From positions 1 to 64,000 of the forward strand of contig DASSHI010000027.1 in assembly GCA_035693025.1 (NCBI GenBank): a stretch of 64,000 nt of DNA, in the 5' to 3' direction. The stretch's first letter is position 1, and each line of letters begins with the position of its first letter. Under the pieces are notes generated by a model, which saw nothing but the letters and a program-made list of their open reading frames with translations, was not told the origin of the DNA and made no database searches. Origin of the DNA: VRUE01 sp035693025. GTDB lineage: Bacteria; Actinomycetota; Thermoleophilia; Solirubrobacterales; 70-9. Made by a program: the position numbers and the translations under genes. Below, in pieces: positions 38,168 through 46,590 of the stretch.

Positions 38168-39541
38168 TCAGACCTCTGTCATCGGTGCCTGCGCCAGCGG
38201 CGGCAGCGACTCGACCCAACGCCTTCCGTTGGCCCGCTCGAGCGCCTCGGCGGCATCGAGCAGGAGCCCGTCGGCGCCCCACGCACCCTGGAGCTGCAGG
38301 GCGATCGGCAGTCCCTCGTCGCTCAGGCCCACCGGCACGCTGATCGCGGGGATCCCGGTCAGGTTGGCGAGGGCGGCGCCGCGCACGTTGGCCTGGTCGG
38401 CGGTCGAGGTTCCCGAGGGCAGCTCGACCACCGGCGCCTCCAGCGGCGGCGCCGGTGCCGGGACCGTCGGCCAGGCGATCACGTCGACCGCGGCGAACAG
38501 CGCGGCGAGGCGGCGGCGCATCAGCGTGCGCACGAGCTGCGCCTGGGCAGCGGCCGCGGCGGGCAGCAGCATCCGGTACTTGAGCGTGCCACGGGCGATC
38601 GGGCTCAGCTCGGGGCTGAGCCGGTTGAGCCGCTCCGGCGTAGCGCCGCGGGCGGCCTCCGAGTTGATGATCAGGAGCGCCGAGAGGGTTGCCGCCTCGA
38701 GGTCGGGCAGCTCGATCTCGCGCACCTCGCCGCCGGTCTCGGCGCGCAGCGCCTCCACCGCCGCGTCGCAGGCCGCGGCCACTTCCGGGGCGACGTCTTC
38801 GGAGACGGGGTCGCGGACGACGCCGATGCGCAGCCCGGACGCCTCGCCCGCGGCAAGCTCCTCGCCGCAGAGGGTCGAGGCGAGCAGGCGGCAGTCGCCG
38901 GCATCCGCGCAGAGCGGGCCGGAGACGATCAGGGTCGTGAGCGGCGCCATGTGGTGGCCCTCCATCGCCGAGCGGCCGAAGGTCGGCTTGAGGCCGGTCA
39001 GGCCGCAGTAGGCGGCGGGGAAGCGCACCGAGCCGAGCCCGTCGGCGCCCACTGCGCCGGCGACCAGGCGGGCGGCGACGGATGCCGCCGGCCCGCTGGA
39101 GGAGCCGCCCGGGCAGTGCTCGGCGTCCCAGGGGTTGTGCGCGGGGCCGTAGACCGAGATGTTGCCCGTGCTGCCGCCGCCGAGCTCGTGCATGTTGCCG
39201 ACCCCGACGACCACCGCACCGGCGTCGCGCAGCGCCCGGTAGGGGCCGGACTCGCCGGGCGCCGTGTGAACCGTCAGCTCGGCGGCGCCGAAGCGCTGCG
39301 CCCGCCAGGGCAGCGGCCACTCGTCCTTGATCACGACCGGGACGCCGCGCAGCGGCCCGTCCGGGGCGGCGGCGAGCATCTCGTGCGAGCGCTCGGGGAA
39401 GGTCTCGACGACGGCGTTGAGCGTCGGGTTGCGCTCCCCGATGCGGGTGAGGGCGGCGTCGAGCAACTCGCTCGGGTCGACGTCGCCGGCGGCGATCGCC
39501 GCCGCCTGAGCGCGCAGGCCGAGGTCGAGCGGATCGGTCAC
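38168..39541 (-). CDS. Amidase signature (AS) family hydrolase
   Basis: A 457-residue serine hydrolase of the amidase-signature family. The catalytic Ser-cisSer-Lys triad region reads 'GVPVVIKDEWPL' (Lys), 'HCPGGSSSGPAASVAARLV' (Gly/Ser-rich signature) and 'ADGLGSVRFPAAYCGLTGLK' (nucleophile). It could hydrolyse amides such as indoleacetamide or nicotinamide-like substrates. It lacks the flanking gatC/gatB genes and is therefore not an Asp/Glu-tRNA amidotransferase. GTG start overlapping the stop of the small acidic gene at 39538. Confidence 0.9.
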   Translation of the reverse strand: MTDPLDLGLRAQAAAIAAGDVDPSELLDAALTRIGERNPTLNAVVETFPERSHEMLAAAPDGPLRGVPVVIKDEWPLPWRAQRFGAAELTVHTAPGESGPYRALRDAGAVVVGVGNMHELGGGSTGNISVYGPAHNPWDAEHCPGGSSSGPAASVAARLVAGAVGADGLGSVRFPAAYCGLTGLKPTFGRSAMEGHHMAPLTTLIVSGPLCADAGDCRLLASTLCGEELAAGEASGLRIGVVRDPVSEDVAPEVAAACDAAVEALRAETGGEVREIELPDLEAATLSALLIINSEAARGATPERLNRLSPELSPIARGTLKYRMLLPAAAAAQAQLVRTLMRRRLAALFAAVDVIAWPTVPAPAPPLEAPVVELPSGTSTADQANVRGAALANLTGIPAISVPVGLSDEGLPIALQLQGAWGADGLLLDAAEALERANGRRWVESLPPLAQAPMTEV

Positions 39542-39744
39542 TCCGGCGCCCTCGAGAGGTCCGGGCAGCGCTCCGGCGTCAGGTCCGTCAGGTCCATGTC
39601 GAGCAGCTCCAGCAAATGCGGCCAGAGCAGGCCGTGCAGAGCGCCCATCACGGCGAGGTCCACCTCGTCGGCCTCGACCCCCAGCGAAGCGAGGCCCGCC
39701 ACGATGAACTCGTCTGCCTGGGATCCCTCCGTCGTGCCCTCCAT
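39538..39744 (-). CDS. Small acidic helical protein coupled to amidase
   Basis: A 68-residue (80 from a further ATG) protein with two helices: 'ADEFIVAGLASLGVEADEVD' and 'LAVMGALHGLLWPHLLELLD'. It ends in an acidic tail. Its stop overlaps the amidase GTG start by 4 nt, so the two are translated together. Some amidases (AtzE, GatA) need a small GatC-like or AtzG-like partner, and the size and helical content fit, but sequence similarity to those is not clear. Partner role is inference. Confidence 0.5.
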   Translation of the reverse strand: MEGTTEGSQADEFIVAGLASLGVEADEVDLAVMGALHGLLWPHLLELLDMDLTDLTPERCPDLSRAPE

Positions 39745-39871
39745 CTCGGCTGGCAACCCTACCTGTACGCGATCGTGCACTTGCGCCGGAGGACCGCGTC
39801 AAATCGCGGCGAAGGACAGAATCCCTGGCCGCAACCCTGGTCGCAGGCCGGGGTTGTCCCTGGAGACCGTG

Positions 39872-40633
39872 GTGAAAGCAACCGAGACCCCGCCCATCCG
39901 CAGCCGCGCCTTCGCCGCGCTCGGCTTCGCCTGCGCGCTTCTCCTGCTGGTCGCCGCCACCTGGCCAGGCTCGGCCGACTCGGCTCCGGCCCGGGTCGTC
40001 GTGCTCGGCCAGACCGACTCGACCCCGTCGCCCTCCTGTCCCGGCAAGATCGTCAACAACGTCGAGGTCGTGCCCTGCCGCGTCGAGGGGCACGTAACCG
40101 GCTTCCAGGCCATCGCCGGTGGCGTCCCCCGCCCATACGAGGTCCCCTTCGACGGCAAGATCGTCGCCTGGTCGATCACGCTCTCGCGCCCGTCGCACAC
40201 CGACAGCGAAAAGATGACCGACGAGATCGGCTTCTTCAACGAATTCCTCGGCAAGCCCTCGAAGGCGCGGATCGGCGTGCTGAAGCCGGTCGAAGGCTCC
40301 AAGCCGCCGCAGTTCAAGCTCGTCCGCCAGAGCCCCCTGCAGGTGCTCAACCCCTACTTCGGCAGCACGGTGGTCTTCGCCCTCGAACACCCGCTCAACG
40401 TCGTCCAGGGCCAGATGGTCGCCCTGACGATCCCCACCTGGGCGCCGATGTTCGCCTTCAACGTCTCCGAAGAAAACACCTGGCGGGGCAGCCGCCTGCC
40501 GAAGCACTGCTCCTCCAAGGAGGACATCCAAGACGGCCACCCGCAGCAGGGCATCGGCAAGACCAAGACCTACGGCTGCTACTACTCGAACGCGCGGCTG
40601 CTCTACACGGCAACCGTCGTGAAGAAGCCCTAG
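39872..40633 (+). CDS. Exported protein of unknown function
   Basis: A 253-residue protein. A signal peptide (residues 1-35, 'AFAALGFACALLLLVAATWP') is followed by a conserved-looking beta-rich domain. Its cysteine pairs are 'PSPSCPGKIVNNVEVVPCRV' near the N-terminus and 'HCSSKEDI' with 'YGCYYSNAR' near the C-terminus. The middle has 'VPFDGKIVAWSITLSRPS', which looks like a carbohydrate-binding or jelly-roll strand. No enzyme motif is seen. The GTG at 39872 is chosen (another GTG lies 3 nt upstream). It overlaps the next reverse gene by 4 bp at the 3' ends. Confidence 0.65.
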   Translation: MKATETPPIRSRAFAALGFACALLLLVAATWPGSADSAPARVVVLGQTDSTPSPSCPGKIVNNVEVVPCRVEGHVTGFQAIAGGVPRPYEVPFDGKIVAWSITLSRPSHTDSEKMTDEIGFFNEFLGKPSKARIGVLKPVEGSKPPQFKLVRQSPLQVLNPYFGSTVVFALEHPLNVVQGQMVALTIPTWAPMFAFNVSEENTWRGSRLPKHCSSKEDIQDGHPQQGIGKTKTYGCYYSNARLLYTATVVKKP

Positions 40634-40905
40634 AGCGCTTCTTGGCGAAGCCCGCAGTACGGGCAATCCGACACGTCCAGCCCGATCAGCTGGTCGCAGC
40701 GGCGGCAGGCGCGCAGGTTCTCCGGGCTGCGGGGGAGAGAGGAGACCGAGGGGGCGAGCGGCAGCACCATCGCCACCGGCACCATCTCCTCGTCGGTCTC
40801 GCGGTCGACGTAGACCGAGCCGGGCTCGGCGTACGCGAGCGCCTCACGGCCGGAGGCCGGCGCGCGCATCCGGTAGAGCTGCTTCGAGTTCACGCCCGGG
40901 AACAC
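40630..40905 (-). CDS. Small protein with C-terminal zinc ribbon
   Basis: A 91-residue protein. The C-terminus has 'CRRCDQLIGLDVSDCPYCG', two CxxC pairs 13 residues apart forming a zinc ribbon. The N-terminal half is a short beta-rich stretch with 'YRMRAPASGREALAYAEPGS'. Function unknown. It lies divergently 20 bp from the glycosyltransferase. Start choice is uncertain: GTG at 40905, or a GTG 4 codons later. Confidence 0.6.
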   Translation of the reverse strand: MFPGVNSKQLYRMRAPASGREALAYAEPGSVYVDRETDEEMVPVAMVLPLAPSVSSLPRSPENLRACRRCDQLIGLDVSDCPYCGLRQEAL

Positions 40906-40924
40906 TAATAGCTTGTCCGGCAGG

Positions 40925-42271
40925 ATGCGCGTCCTTCTCTTCCATGGCTACATGCTGCGCGGCACCGGCAGCAACATCTACACGGCCAATCTCGCCGGCG
41001 CGCTGGCTCGGCTGGGCCACGAGGTCCACCTGCTCTGCCAGGACAGGCAGGTCGAGATCGAGGGCGTCGAGATCCACAATCCCGACGTCGGCGGCCTCCT
41101 GCCCGTCTACGTCAAGGACCCTTACGAGGGGTTCGAGGTCAAGGCCTTCCCGGAGTTGACCGACGAGGAGCTCGATCGCTACGTCGACGCCAACGTCTCC
41201 GCTGTTCGCGAGCTGGCCGCCTCGACGGGCGGCTTCGACGCCGCCCTCGCCGGCCATCTGGTGATGGGCCCGGCGGTCCTCGCCCGCGCCGGCATCGGCA
41301 GCTTCGCCGCCAAGATCCACGGCTCCGCGCTCGAGTACACCGTCAAACCGCATCCGCGGTTCCGGCCCCAGGCGGAAGAGGGGATGCGCGCCGCGAGCTG
41401 CGTGCTGGTCGGCTCGCGCCATACGGCCGAGTCGCTCTGGGCGGCGTTGCCAGACGTGCCGAATCTAAAAGAGAAGACTCGCTTGGGGCCCCCCGGCGTC
41501 GACACGGAGAGCTTCCGGCCGGGCGAGGTGGATCCCACCTCGCCCCGTGTGGTCTTCGTCGGGAAGTTCATCGTCTCCAAGGGGGTCGATCTGCTGGTTG
41601 CCGCTTGGCCGCTCGTCCGCGCGAGGCATCCGAGCGCCCGCTTGCAGATCGCCGGCTACGGCGAGTACGAGCAAGGCTTGCGGCGGTTGCTGGCGGCGCT
41701 CGACCGCAGCGATCTCGACGATGCTCGTGAGGTCGCGAAGCTGGGGCGAGGGCTCGAGGGCGGTCCTCCGGGGCCGTTGTCGATTCTGGGCGCGTTCCTG
41801 GCCGATCCGCCGGAGGGGTACCTGCAAGCCGCCGAGGGGGTCGCCGGGTCCGTCGAGTTCGTCGGGCGACTGGAGCACGACGAGGTGGCGGAGCTGTTGC
41901 CGGGGGCCGAGGCGCTGGTGATGCCGAGCACGTTTCCCGAGGCGTTCGGGATGGTCGCCGCGGAGGCGGCAGCGTGCGGCGTGCTGCCCGTGTCGGCGGG
42001 GCATTCGGGGATGAAGGAGGTGTCGAGGGAGCTGGCCGAGGCCCTGCCGCCGGAGGTTGCCGAGCTGGTCTCCTTCCCGGTCGGGGCCGGGGCCGTGGAG
42101 GCGATCGCCGCTCGGCTGAGCCGCTGGCTGGAGCTCCCAGAGGAGGAGCGCGAGCAGGCGCGGGAGGCCCTCGCCGATACCGCGCACCGGCTCTGGAGCT
42201 GGGAGGGAGTCGCTCGCGGCGTCCTCGCCGCATCCTCCGGGCGGCTAGCTGAGTTGTCTGCTCCCGGCTAG
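40925..42271 (+). CDS. GT-B glycosyltransferase (GT4-like)
   Basis: A 448-residue enzyme that transfers a sugar from a nucleotide-sugar donor. The N-terminal Rossmann half begins 'MRVLLFHGYMLRGTGSNIYT', containing the G-x-G-x-N acceptor loop. The C-terminal half has 'VVFVGKFIVSKGVDLLVAAW' and 'AEALVMPSTFPEAFGMVAAE', the E-x7-E donor site of GT4 enzymes. An insert of about 45 residues between them ('GLEGGPPGPLSILGAFL') is unusual. It resembles enzymes of phospholipid/mannoside or glycogen-like synthesis, and the acceptor is unknown. It is a single gene between two gene pairs. Confidence 0.85.
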   Translation: MRVLLFHGYMLRGTGSNIYTANLAGALARLGHEVHLLCQDRQVEIEGVEIHNPDVGGLLPVYVKDPYEGFEVKAFPELTDEELDRYVDANVSAVRELAASTGGFDAALAGHLVMGPAVLARAGIGSFAAKIHGSALEYTVKPHPRFRPQAEEGMRAASCVLVGSRHTAESLWAALPDVPNLKEKTRLGPPGVDTESFRPGEVDPTSPRVVFVGKFIVSKGVDLLVAAWPLVRARHPSARLQIAGYGEYEQGLRRLLAALDRSDLDDAREVAKLGRGLEGGPPGPLSILGAFLADPPEGYLQAAEGVAGSVEFVGRLEHDEVAELLPGAEALVMPSTFPEAFGMVAAEAAACGVLPVSAGHSGMKEVSRELAEALPPEVAELVSFPVGAGAVEAIAARLSRWLELPEEEREQAREALADTAHRLWSWEGVARGVLAASSGRLAELSAPG

Positions 42272-42321
42272 ATCGTGCGGAGTGTCATTTGAGGCCGGAA
42301 AACCTCCCGCCGTCGCTTCAA

Positions 42322-42327
42322 TAGAAT
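42322..42327 (+). promoter_or_regulatory. -10 hexamer TAGAAT of the oxidase operon
   Basis: It ends 12 nt before the ctaC ATG at 42340, with no Shine-Dalgarno in between. It probably drives the whole ctaC-ctaD-usp-ctaE-usp transcript, with little or no leader. Confidence 0.45.
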
Positions 42328-42339
42328 GCCCGCCGCCTC

Positions 42340-43134
42340 ATGTACGGCCGCCTGCCGATAGTGAAAATGCTTGCCGCGACCGTCGCGCTGACCGCGGCGA
42401 TCTCGGCCGTGATGCTGTCGATCAACTGGGACGGCCAGGAGGCGTCGACCGCGGCGCCGAAGATCGACGATCTGCTCAACGTGATGATCGTCGTCTCGTC
42501 CTTCGTCTTCTCGCTGGTCGTGGTGGCGCTCTTCTACGCGCTGTGGAAATTCAAAGCCAAGCCGGGCGACGAATCCGACGGCGAGCCGATCCACGGGAAC
42601 ACCCGGCTCGAGGTCGCCTGGACCCTGATCCCGACGATCATCGTCCTCTTCGGCGCCGGCTACAGCTGGTCGGTGCTGAACGACATCGAAAGGGTCGAAG
42701 GCAACCCGATGACCGTCGACGTCTTCTCCCAGCAGTACGCGTGGAGCTTCGGCTACCCGGGCAAAGGCAACAAGTTCGTCGAGGGCGAACTGCACGTCCC
42801 CGTCAACCGGCAGGTCCAGTTCAAAATGCACTCCCAGGACGTGATCCACTCCTTCTGGGTGCCCGAGTGGCGGATCAAGAAAGACAACGTGCCGGGGATC
42901 ACGACCACGGCCACCGTCACGCCGGACAAGGTCGGCACCTATCAGCTGATCTGCACCGAGCTCTGCGGCTTCGGCCACGCCTCGATGCGGGCGAAAGTAG
43001 TCGTCGAGCCGGCGGCGGAATTCCGCAAATGGGTTGCCGGCCTGAAGGAAACGGTGCCGCCCCCCTACATGGAATCGATCCGCCAGGACACCGGAACCAA
43101 CCCTGTCGAACCGCTCGGAGCGGGCGGGGCATAA
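42340..43134 (+). CDS. ctaC: Cytochrome c oxidase subunit II
   Basis: A 264-residue subunit that passes electrons from cytochrome c to heme a through CuA. Two membrane helices (about residues 8-28 and 48-70) precede the cupredoxin domain. The CuA ligands are all present: His170, Cys205, Glu207, Cys209, His213 and Met216 (motif 'CTELCGFGHASM'). No heme c domain is fused. It is the first gene of the oxidase operon and is followed by ctaD after 13 bp. This normal copy is the direct comparison for the degenerate paralogue at 52560-53258. Confidence 0.97.
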   Translation: MYGRLPIVKMLAATVALTAAISAVMLSINWDGQEASTAAPKIDDLLNVMIVVSSFVFSLVVVALFYALWKFKAKPGDESDGEPIHGNTRLEVAWTLIPTIIVLFGAGYSWSVLNDIERVEGNPMTVDVFSQQYAWSFGYPGKGNKFVEGELHVPVNRQVQFKMHSQDVIHSFWVPEWRIKKDNVPGITTTATVTPDKVGTYQLICTELCGFGHASMRAKVVVEPAAEFRKWVAGLKETVPPPYMESIRQDTGTNPVEPLGAGGA

Positions 43135-43147
43135 TGGAGGCGATCTG

Positions 43148-45052
43148 ATGGTGGCTGCAATCAAGCAACCGGGGTGGATTCGAGGCGTGCTCGGCGCGGT
43201 GCTCGGCGCTGCCTTCGGCGTCGGCCTGGTCGTGCTCCTGCGCGATGTCTCGGGGCTGCCGATCTGGCAGACCGAACAGACCGGCTACCCGCATGTGGTC
43301 GTGCCGCTGATCACCGGCCCGCTCGGCTTCCTCGCCGGCTTCGGCTGCTTCGACTACTGGCTGCGCTGGGCCGCGGGGATGCCGACGATTCCCGATGACC
43401 ACTCCCAGCACGGCGCCAGGAGCTGGAAGGACTACTTCCGCTTCAACACCGATCACAAGGTGATCGGCATCCAGTACATCTGCACGACCTTCTTCTTCTT
43501 CTTCGTCGGCGGGCTGCTGGCGATGTTGATCCGCGCCGAGCTGGCTCAGCCGGGCACCCAGATCGTCGACGCGGCCACCTACAACAGCCTCTTCTCGACC
43601 CACGCCGGGATCATGATCTTCCTCTTCGTGATCCCGGTCTTCGCCGGGATCGCCAACTACGTGCTGCCGCTGATGATCGGCGCGCCCGACATGGCCTTCC
43701 CGCGCCTCAACGCGCTCAGCTTCTGGATGCTGCCGATGGCCGGCCTGCTCTTCGTCGGCAGCTTCCTCGTCCCCGGCGGCGCCTTCGACGCCGGCTGGAC
43801 GGGCTATGCGCCGCTCTCCACGGGCGCCCCGCTGGGCCAGTCGTTCTTCAATCTCGGCGTCCAATTCGCCGGTGCCTCCTCGATCGCGACGGCGCTCAAC
43901 TTCCTCGTCACGATCATCACCATGCGCGCCCCGGGGATGACCTTCTGGCGGATGCCGCTGCTGGTCTGGGCGAACCTCTCGACCTCCTTGCTGGTCGTCG
44001 CCGCGACGCCGTTCATCGCCGGCGCCCAGTTCATGGTCCTGCTCGACCGCGTCCTGCACACCAACTTCTTCCAGTTCACCGGCGGCGGCGACGTGATCAG
44101 CTATCAGCACATCTTCTGGTTCTACTCGCACCCAGCCGTCTACATCATGATGCTGCCGGGGTTCGGAATCATCTCCGAGGTCATCTCCATCCACGCCCGT
44201 AAACCGATCTTCGGCTACCGGCTGATGGCGCTGGCGTTGATCGGGATCGTCGTGCTGAGCTACTCGGTCTGGGCGCACCACATGTTCGTCGCCGGGATGT
44301 TCAGCTGGCTGCGTGTGCCGATGATGATCACGACGCTGCTGATCGCGGTGCCGACCGGGATCAAGATCTTCTCCTGGCTGGGGACGCTCTACTTCGGCAA
44401 GATCCACACGTACTCGACGGCGATGCTGTTCGCGCTCGCCTTCATCGTCACCTTCACGATCGGCGGCATCAGCGGCGTCATGCTGGGCATGGTGCCGATC
44501 GACATCCACGTCTCCGACACCTACTTCATCGTCGCCCACATCCACTTCGTGCTCTTCGGCGGCTCGGTCTTCACGATCTTCGCCGGCATCTACCACTGGT
44601 TCCCGAAGATCACCGGCCGGATGTACGACGAGAGGCTCGGCCGCGTCCACTTCTGGGGCACCGTGATCGGCACCTGGGGCACCTTCATCCCGATGCACTG
44701 GATCGGGATGGACGGGATGCCTCGCCGCGTCGCCGACTACGCCACCCAGTTCGGCGACTGGAACCTCTTGATCAGCTGCTGTGCCTTCTTCCTCGGCGCG
44801 GTCCAGCTCGTCTTCCTCTACAACATGATCGTCAGCTGGCGCTTCGGCCCGCGCGCCGAAGCCAACCCGTGGCGGGCGAACTCGATCGAGTGGCAGGTCT
44901 CCTCGCCGCCGCCGATCTTCAACTTCGACGAGATCCCGCGGGTCGTCGGCGGCCCCTACGAGTATGGGGTCCCCGGCGCGCGGCACGCGATCATGGCCGG
45001 TGAAGGCGCCGAGGTCGCCGAGCCCGAGCCATCTGTGGTGGGTCAGACGTGA
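43148..45052 (+). CDS. ctaD: Cytochrome c oxidase subunit I, A2 type
   Basis: A 634-residue catalytic subunit. All six metal-binding histidines are present: His152 and His466 (heme a), His464 (heme a3), and His328, His377, His378 (CuB), with the cross-linked Tyr332. Helix VI reads 'FWFYSHPAVYIMMLPG'. The Tyr-Ser pair replaces the glutamate of A1-type enzymes, which is the mark of A2-type oxidases as in Rhodothermus and Thermus caa3. An N-terminal extension of about 90 residues adds two membrane helices. The stop overlaps the next start. Confidence 0.97.
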   Translation: MVAAIKQPGWIRGVLGAVLGAAFGVGLVVLLRDVSGLPIWQTEQTGYPHVVVPLITGPLGFLAGFGCFDYWLRWAAGMPTIPDDHSQHGARSWKDYFRFNTDHKVIGIQYICTTFFFFFVGGLLAMLIRAELAQPGTQIVDAATYNSLFSTHAGIMIFLFVIPVFAGIANYVLPLMIGAPDMAFPRLNALSFWMLPMAGLLFVGSFLVPGGAFDAGWTGYAPLSTGAPLGQSFFNLGVQFAGASSIATALNFLVTIITMRAPGMTFWRMPLLVWANLSTSLLVVAATPFIAGAQFMVLLDRVLHTNFFQFTGGGDVISYQHIFWFYSHPAVYIMMLPGFGIISEVISIHARKPIFGYRLMALALIGIVVLSYSVWAHHMFVAGMFSWLRVPMMITTLLIAVPTGIKIFSWLGTLYFGKIHTYSTAMLFALAFIVTFTIGGISGVMLGMVPIDIHVSDTYFIVAHIHFVLFGGSVFTIFAGIYHWFPKITGRMYDERLGRVHFWGTVIGTWGTFIPMHWIGMDGMPRRVADYATQFGDWNLLISCCAFFLGAVQLVFLYNMIVSWRFGPRAEANPWRANSIEWQVSSPPPIFNFDEIPRVVGGPYEYGVPGARHAIMAGEGAEVAEPEPSVVGQT

Positions 45053-45927
45053 GCGGCGAGCGCGTCGAGGCAAAGCCGCTGCTGGTCTTCCTCAACGAGG
45101 TGGCCGGCGGTCGCAAGCTGCTGCAGGCAATCCAGGAGCGGTCCGGCGAGGTTCCCTTCGTCGCCGTCGCGGCGCCGCAGAACCAGCCCACGGTGGGCCA
45201 GCTGATCGACAGCGGCGAGCTGCACGAGGCCGCGCGGGCCCGGGTCGAGGTGACGATGTCGGTCCTCTCCGAGTACGGGATCGAATCGGTCGGCGAGGTG
45301 ATGGATCGCGATCCAGCCCTGGCGCTGGACGACGCGGTGCGCGCGCACGAACCCGGTGAGGTCCTGCTCTCCTGCCTACATGAGACTCGCTTCGGCATCG
45401 CCCGCAAGGACCTGGTCGAGTGGGCGCGGGCGCGCTGCGAACCCGACGTCAAGCTCACCCATATCCCCGTGCGCGTACAGGACGACTCGGTCAGCTGGGA
45501 GAAAAGCCACACCCTCGTCGTCGCCACCCAGACCGTTGCCGCGCCGGACCTCATCGCCAGGTTGAAGCAGCGTGCCGCCGGGCACCCGCATCGCTACACG
45601 ATCATCTGTCCGCGCGCGGACGAGGTCTCTGAGGCGGAGATCGTCCGCGATCTGGCGTCGACCCTGGCCGAGCTCTACCGCGCCGACATCGATGCCACCG
45701 GCCAGCCGATGAGCCCCGATCCTTTCCATGCCGTGCAGAACGCGATCGCGCACTACAGCGTCGACGAGGTGCTGATCTCGACCTTCGCCGGCGAGACCTC
45801 GCGCTGGCTCGACGAGGATCTGCTTGGTCGCACGCGCGAGATCACCGACAAGCAGGTCGAGCACCTCGAGGTCGGCCGGCCCGCCGAGGCGGTCGCCGCC
45901 GCCGTTGCGGAGGGGGAGGGGGCCTGA
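45049..45927 (+). CDS. Tandem Usp-like protein inside the oxidase operon
   Basis: A 292-residue cytoplasmic protein with two repeated alpha/beta units. The first is residues 10-145 ('LLVFLNEVAGGRKLLQAIQ', 'DAVRAHEPGEVLLSCLHETR'), the second 155-275 ('HTLVVATQTVAAPDLI', 'VDEVLISTFAGETSRWLDED'). Each ends with the Usp-like pattern of an acidic strand followed by 'LIST......RWL'. The nucleotide-binding G-2x-G-9x-G motif is not clearly present. Its position between ctaD and ctaE is unusual. It overlaps both neighbours (GTGA, TGATG), so it is translated with the oxidase. It resembles the third such unit at 46591. Confidence 0.7.
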   Translation: MSGERVEAKPLLVFLNEVAGGRKLLQAIQERSGEVPFVAVAAPQNQPTVGQLIDSGELHEAARARVEVTMSVLSEYGIESVGEVMDRDPALALDDAVRAHEPGEVLLSCLHETRFGIARKDLVEWARARCEPDVKLTHIPVRVQDDSVSWEKSHTLVVATQTVAAPDLIARLKQRAAGHPHRYTIICPRADEVSEAEIVRDLASTLAELYRADIDATGQPMSPDPFHAVQNAIAHYSVDEVLISTFAGETSRWLDEDLLGRTREITDKQVEHLEVGRPAEAVAAAVAEGEGA

Positions 45928-46550
45928 TGGAGAGCGCAACGGTCGCCATCGACCATTCGCACGAGGGGCATCACGGCCCGCCGGAGGCCAACCAGAGCTC
46001 GCGGATCGACAAACAGACGCTGGGGATCCTGCTCTTCATCGTCTCCGAGGTGATGCTCTTCGGGGCGTTCTTCGCCTCCTACTTCTTCCTGCGCGTGGTC
46101 GTCCATCCGCCGGTCTGGCCGCCGGAACCGTACAAGCTGCCCGTCGCCGTGGCCGGCGTCAACACGGCGATCCTGGTCTCCTCGAGCTTCACGATCCACT
46201 ACGCGCTCGAGTCGATCCGGCGCGGCAACAGGAAAGGCCTCAAGCTCGGCCTCGTCCTCACCTGGATGCTCGGCGCGACCTTCCTCTTCATCCAGATCAA
46301 CGAGTACGTGCACATCGGCTTCAGCGCCCGCGACCTCGCCTTCGGCTCGATCTTCTACGGCCTCACCGGCCTGCACGGCGCCCACGTCTTCGTCGGCTTG
46401 ATGCTGCTCACCTTCGCCTCGATCCGCGCTTTCCGCGGCCACTTCGGCCCCAAGGCCAAGGATCATCTCGGCGTCGAGGTTCCGGGCATCTACTGGCACT
46501 TCGTGGACATCATGTGGCTGATCGTCTACACGGCCGTTTACATCCTCTGA
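45927..46550 (+). CDS. ctaE: Cytochrome c oxidase subunit III
   Basis: A 207-residue membrane subunit with about five helices that stabilises the proton-pumping core. 'LGILLFIVSEVMLFGAFFAS' with 'VAGVNTAILVSSSFTIHYAL' and 'GLHGAHVFVGLMLLTF' are the family signature. The final span reads 'EVPGIYWHFVDIMWLIVYTA'. The ATG overlaps the upstream stop. Confidence 0.96.
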   Translation: MESATVAIDHSHEGHHGPPEANQSSRIDKQTLGILLFIVSEVMLFGAFFASYFFLRVVVHPPVWPPEPYKLPVAVAGVNTAILVSSSFTIHYALESIRRGNRKGLKLGLVLTWMLGATFLFIQINEYVHIGFSARDLAFGSIFYGLTGLHGAHVFVGLMLLTFASIRAFRGHFGPKAKDHLGVEVPGIYWHFVDIMWLIVYTAVYIL

Positions 46551-46590
46551 CCGCCGAGAGGCTTGATTTTCGCCGCCGAGGGGTAAAAGT

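Noticed and set aside
38168..40666. 832-codon frame that would join the amidase to upstream sequence
   Set aside because: The amidase starts at the GTG at 39541, in overlap with the small acidic gene. The upstream part is antisense to the exported protein at 39872 and has no domain.
42917..45073. Long reverse frame (718 codons) opposite ctaD, very rich in Asp/Glu/Arg/His
   Set aside because: It lies antisense to a clear cytochrome oxidase gene. The composition is the usual artefact of reading GC-rich coding DNA backwards.
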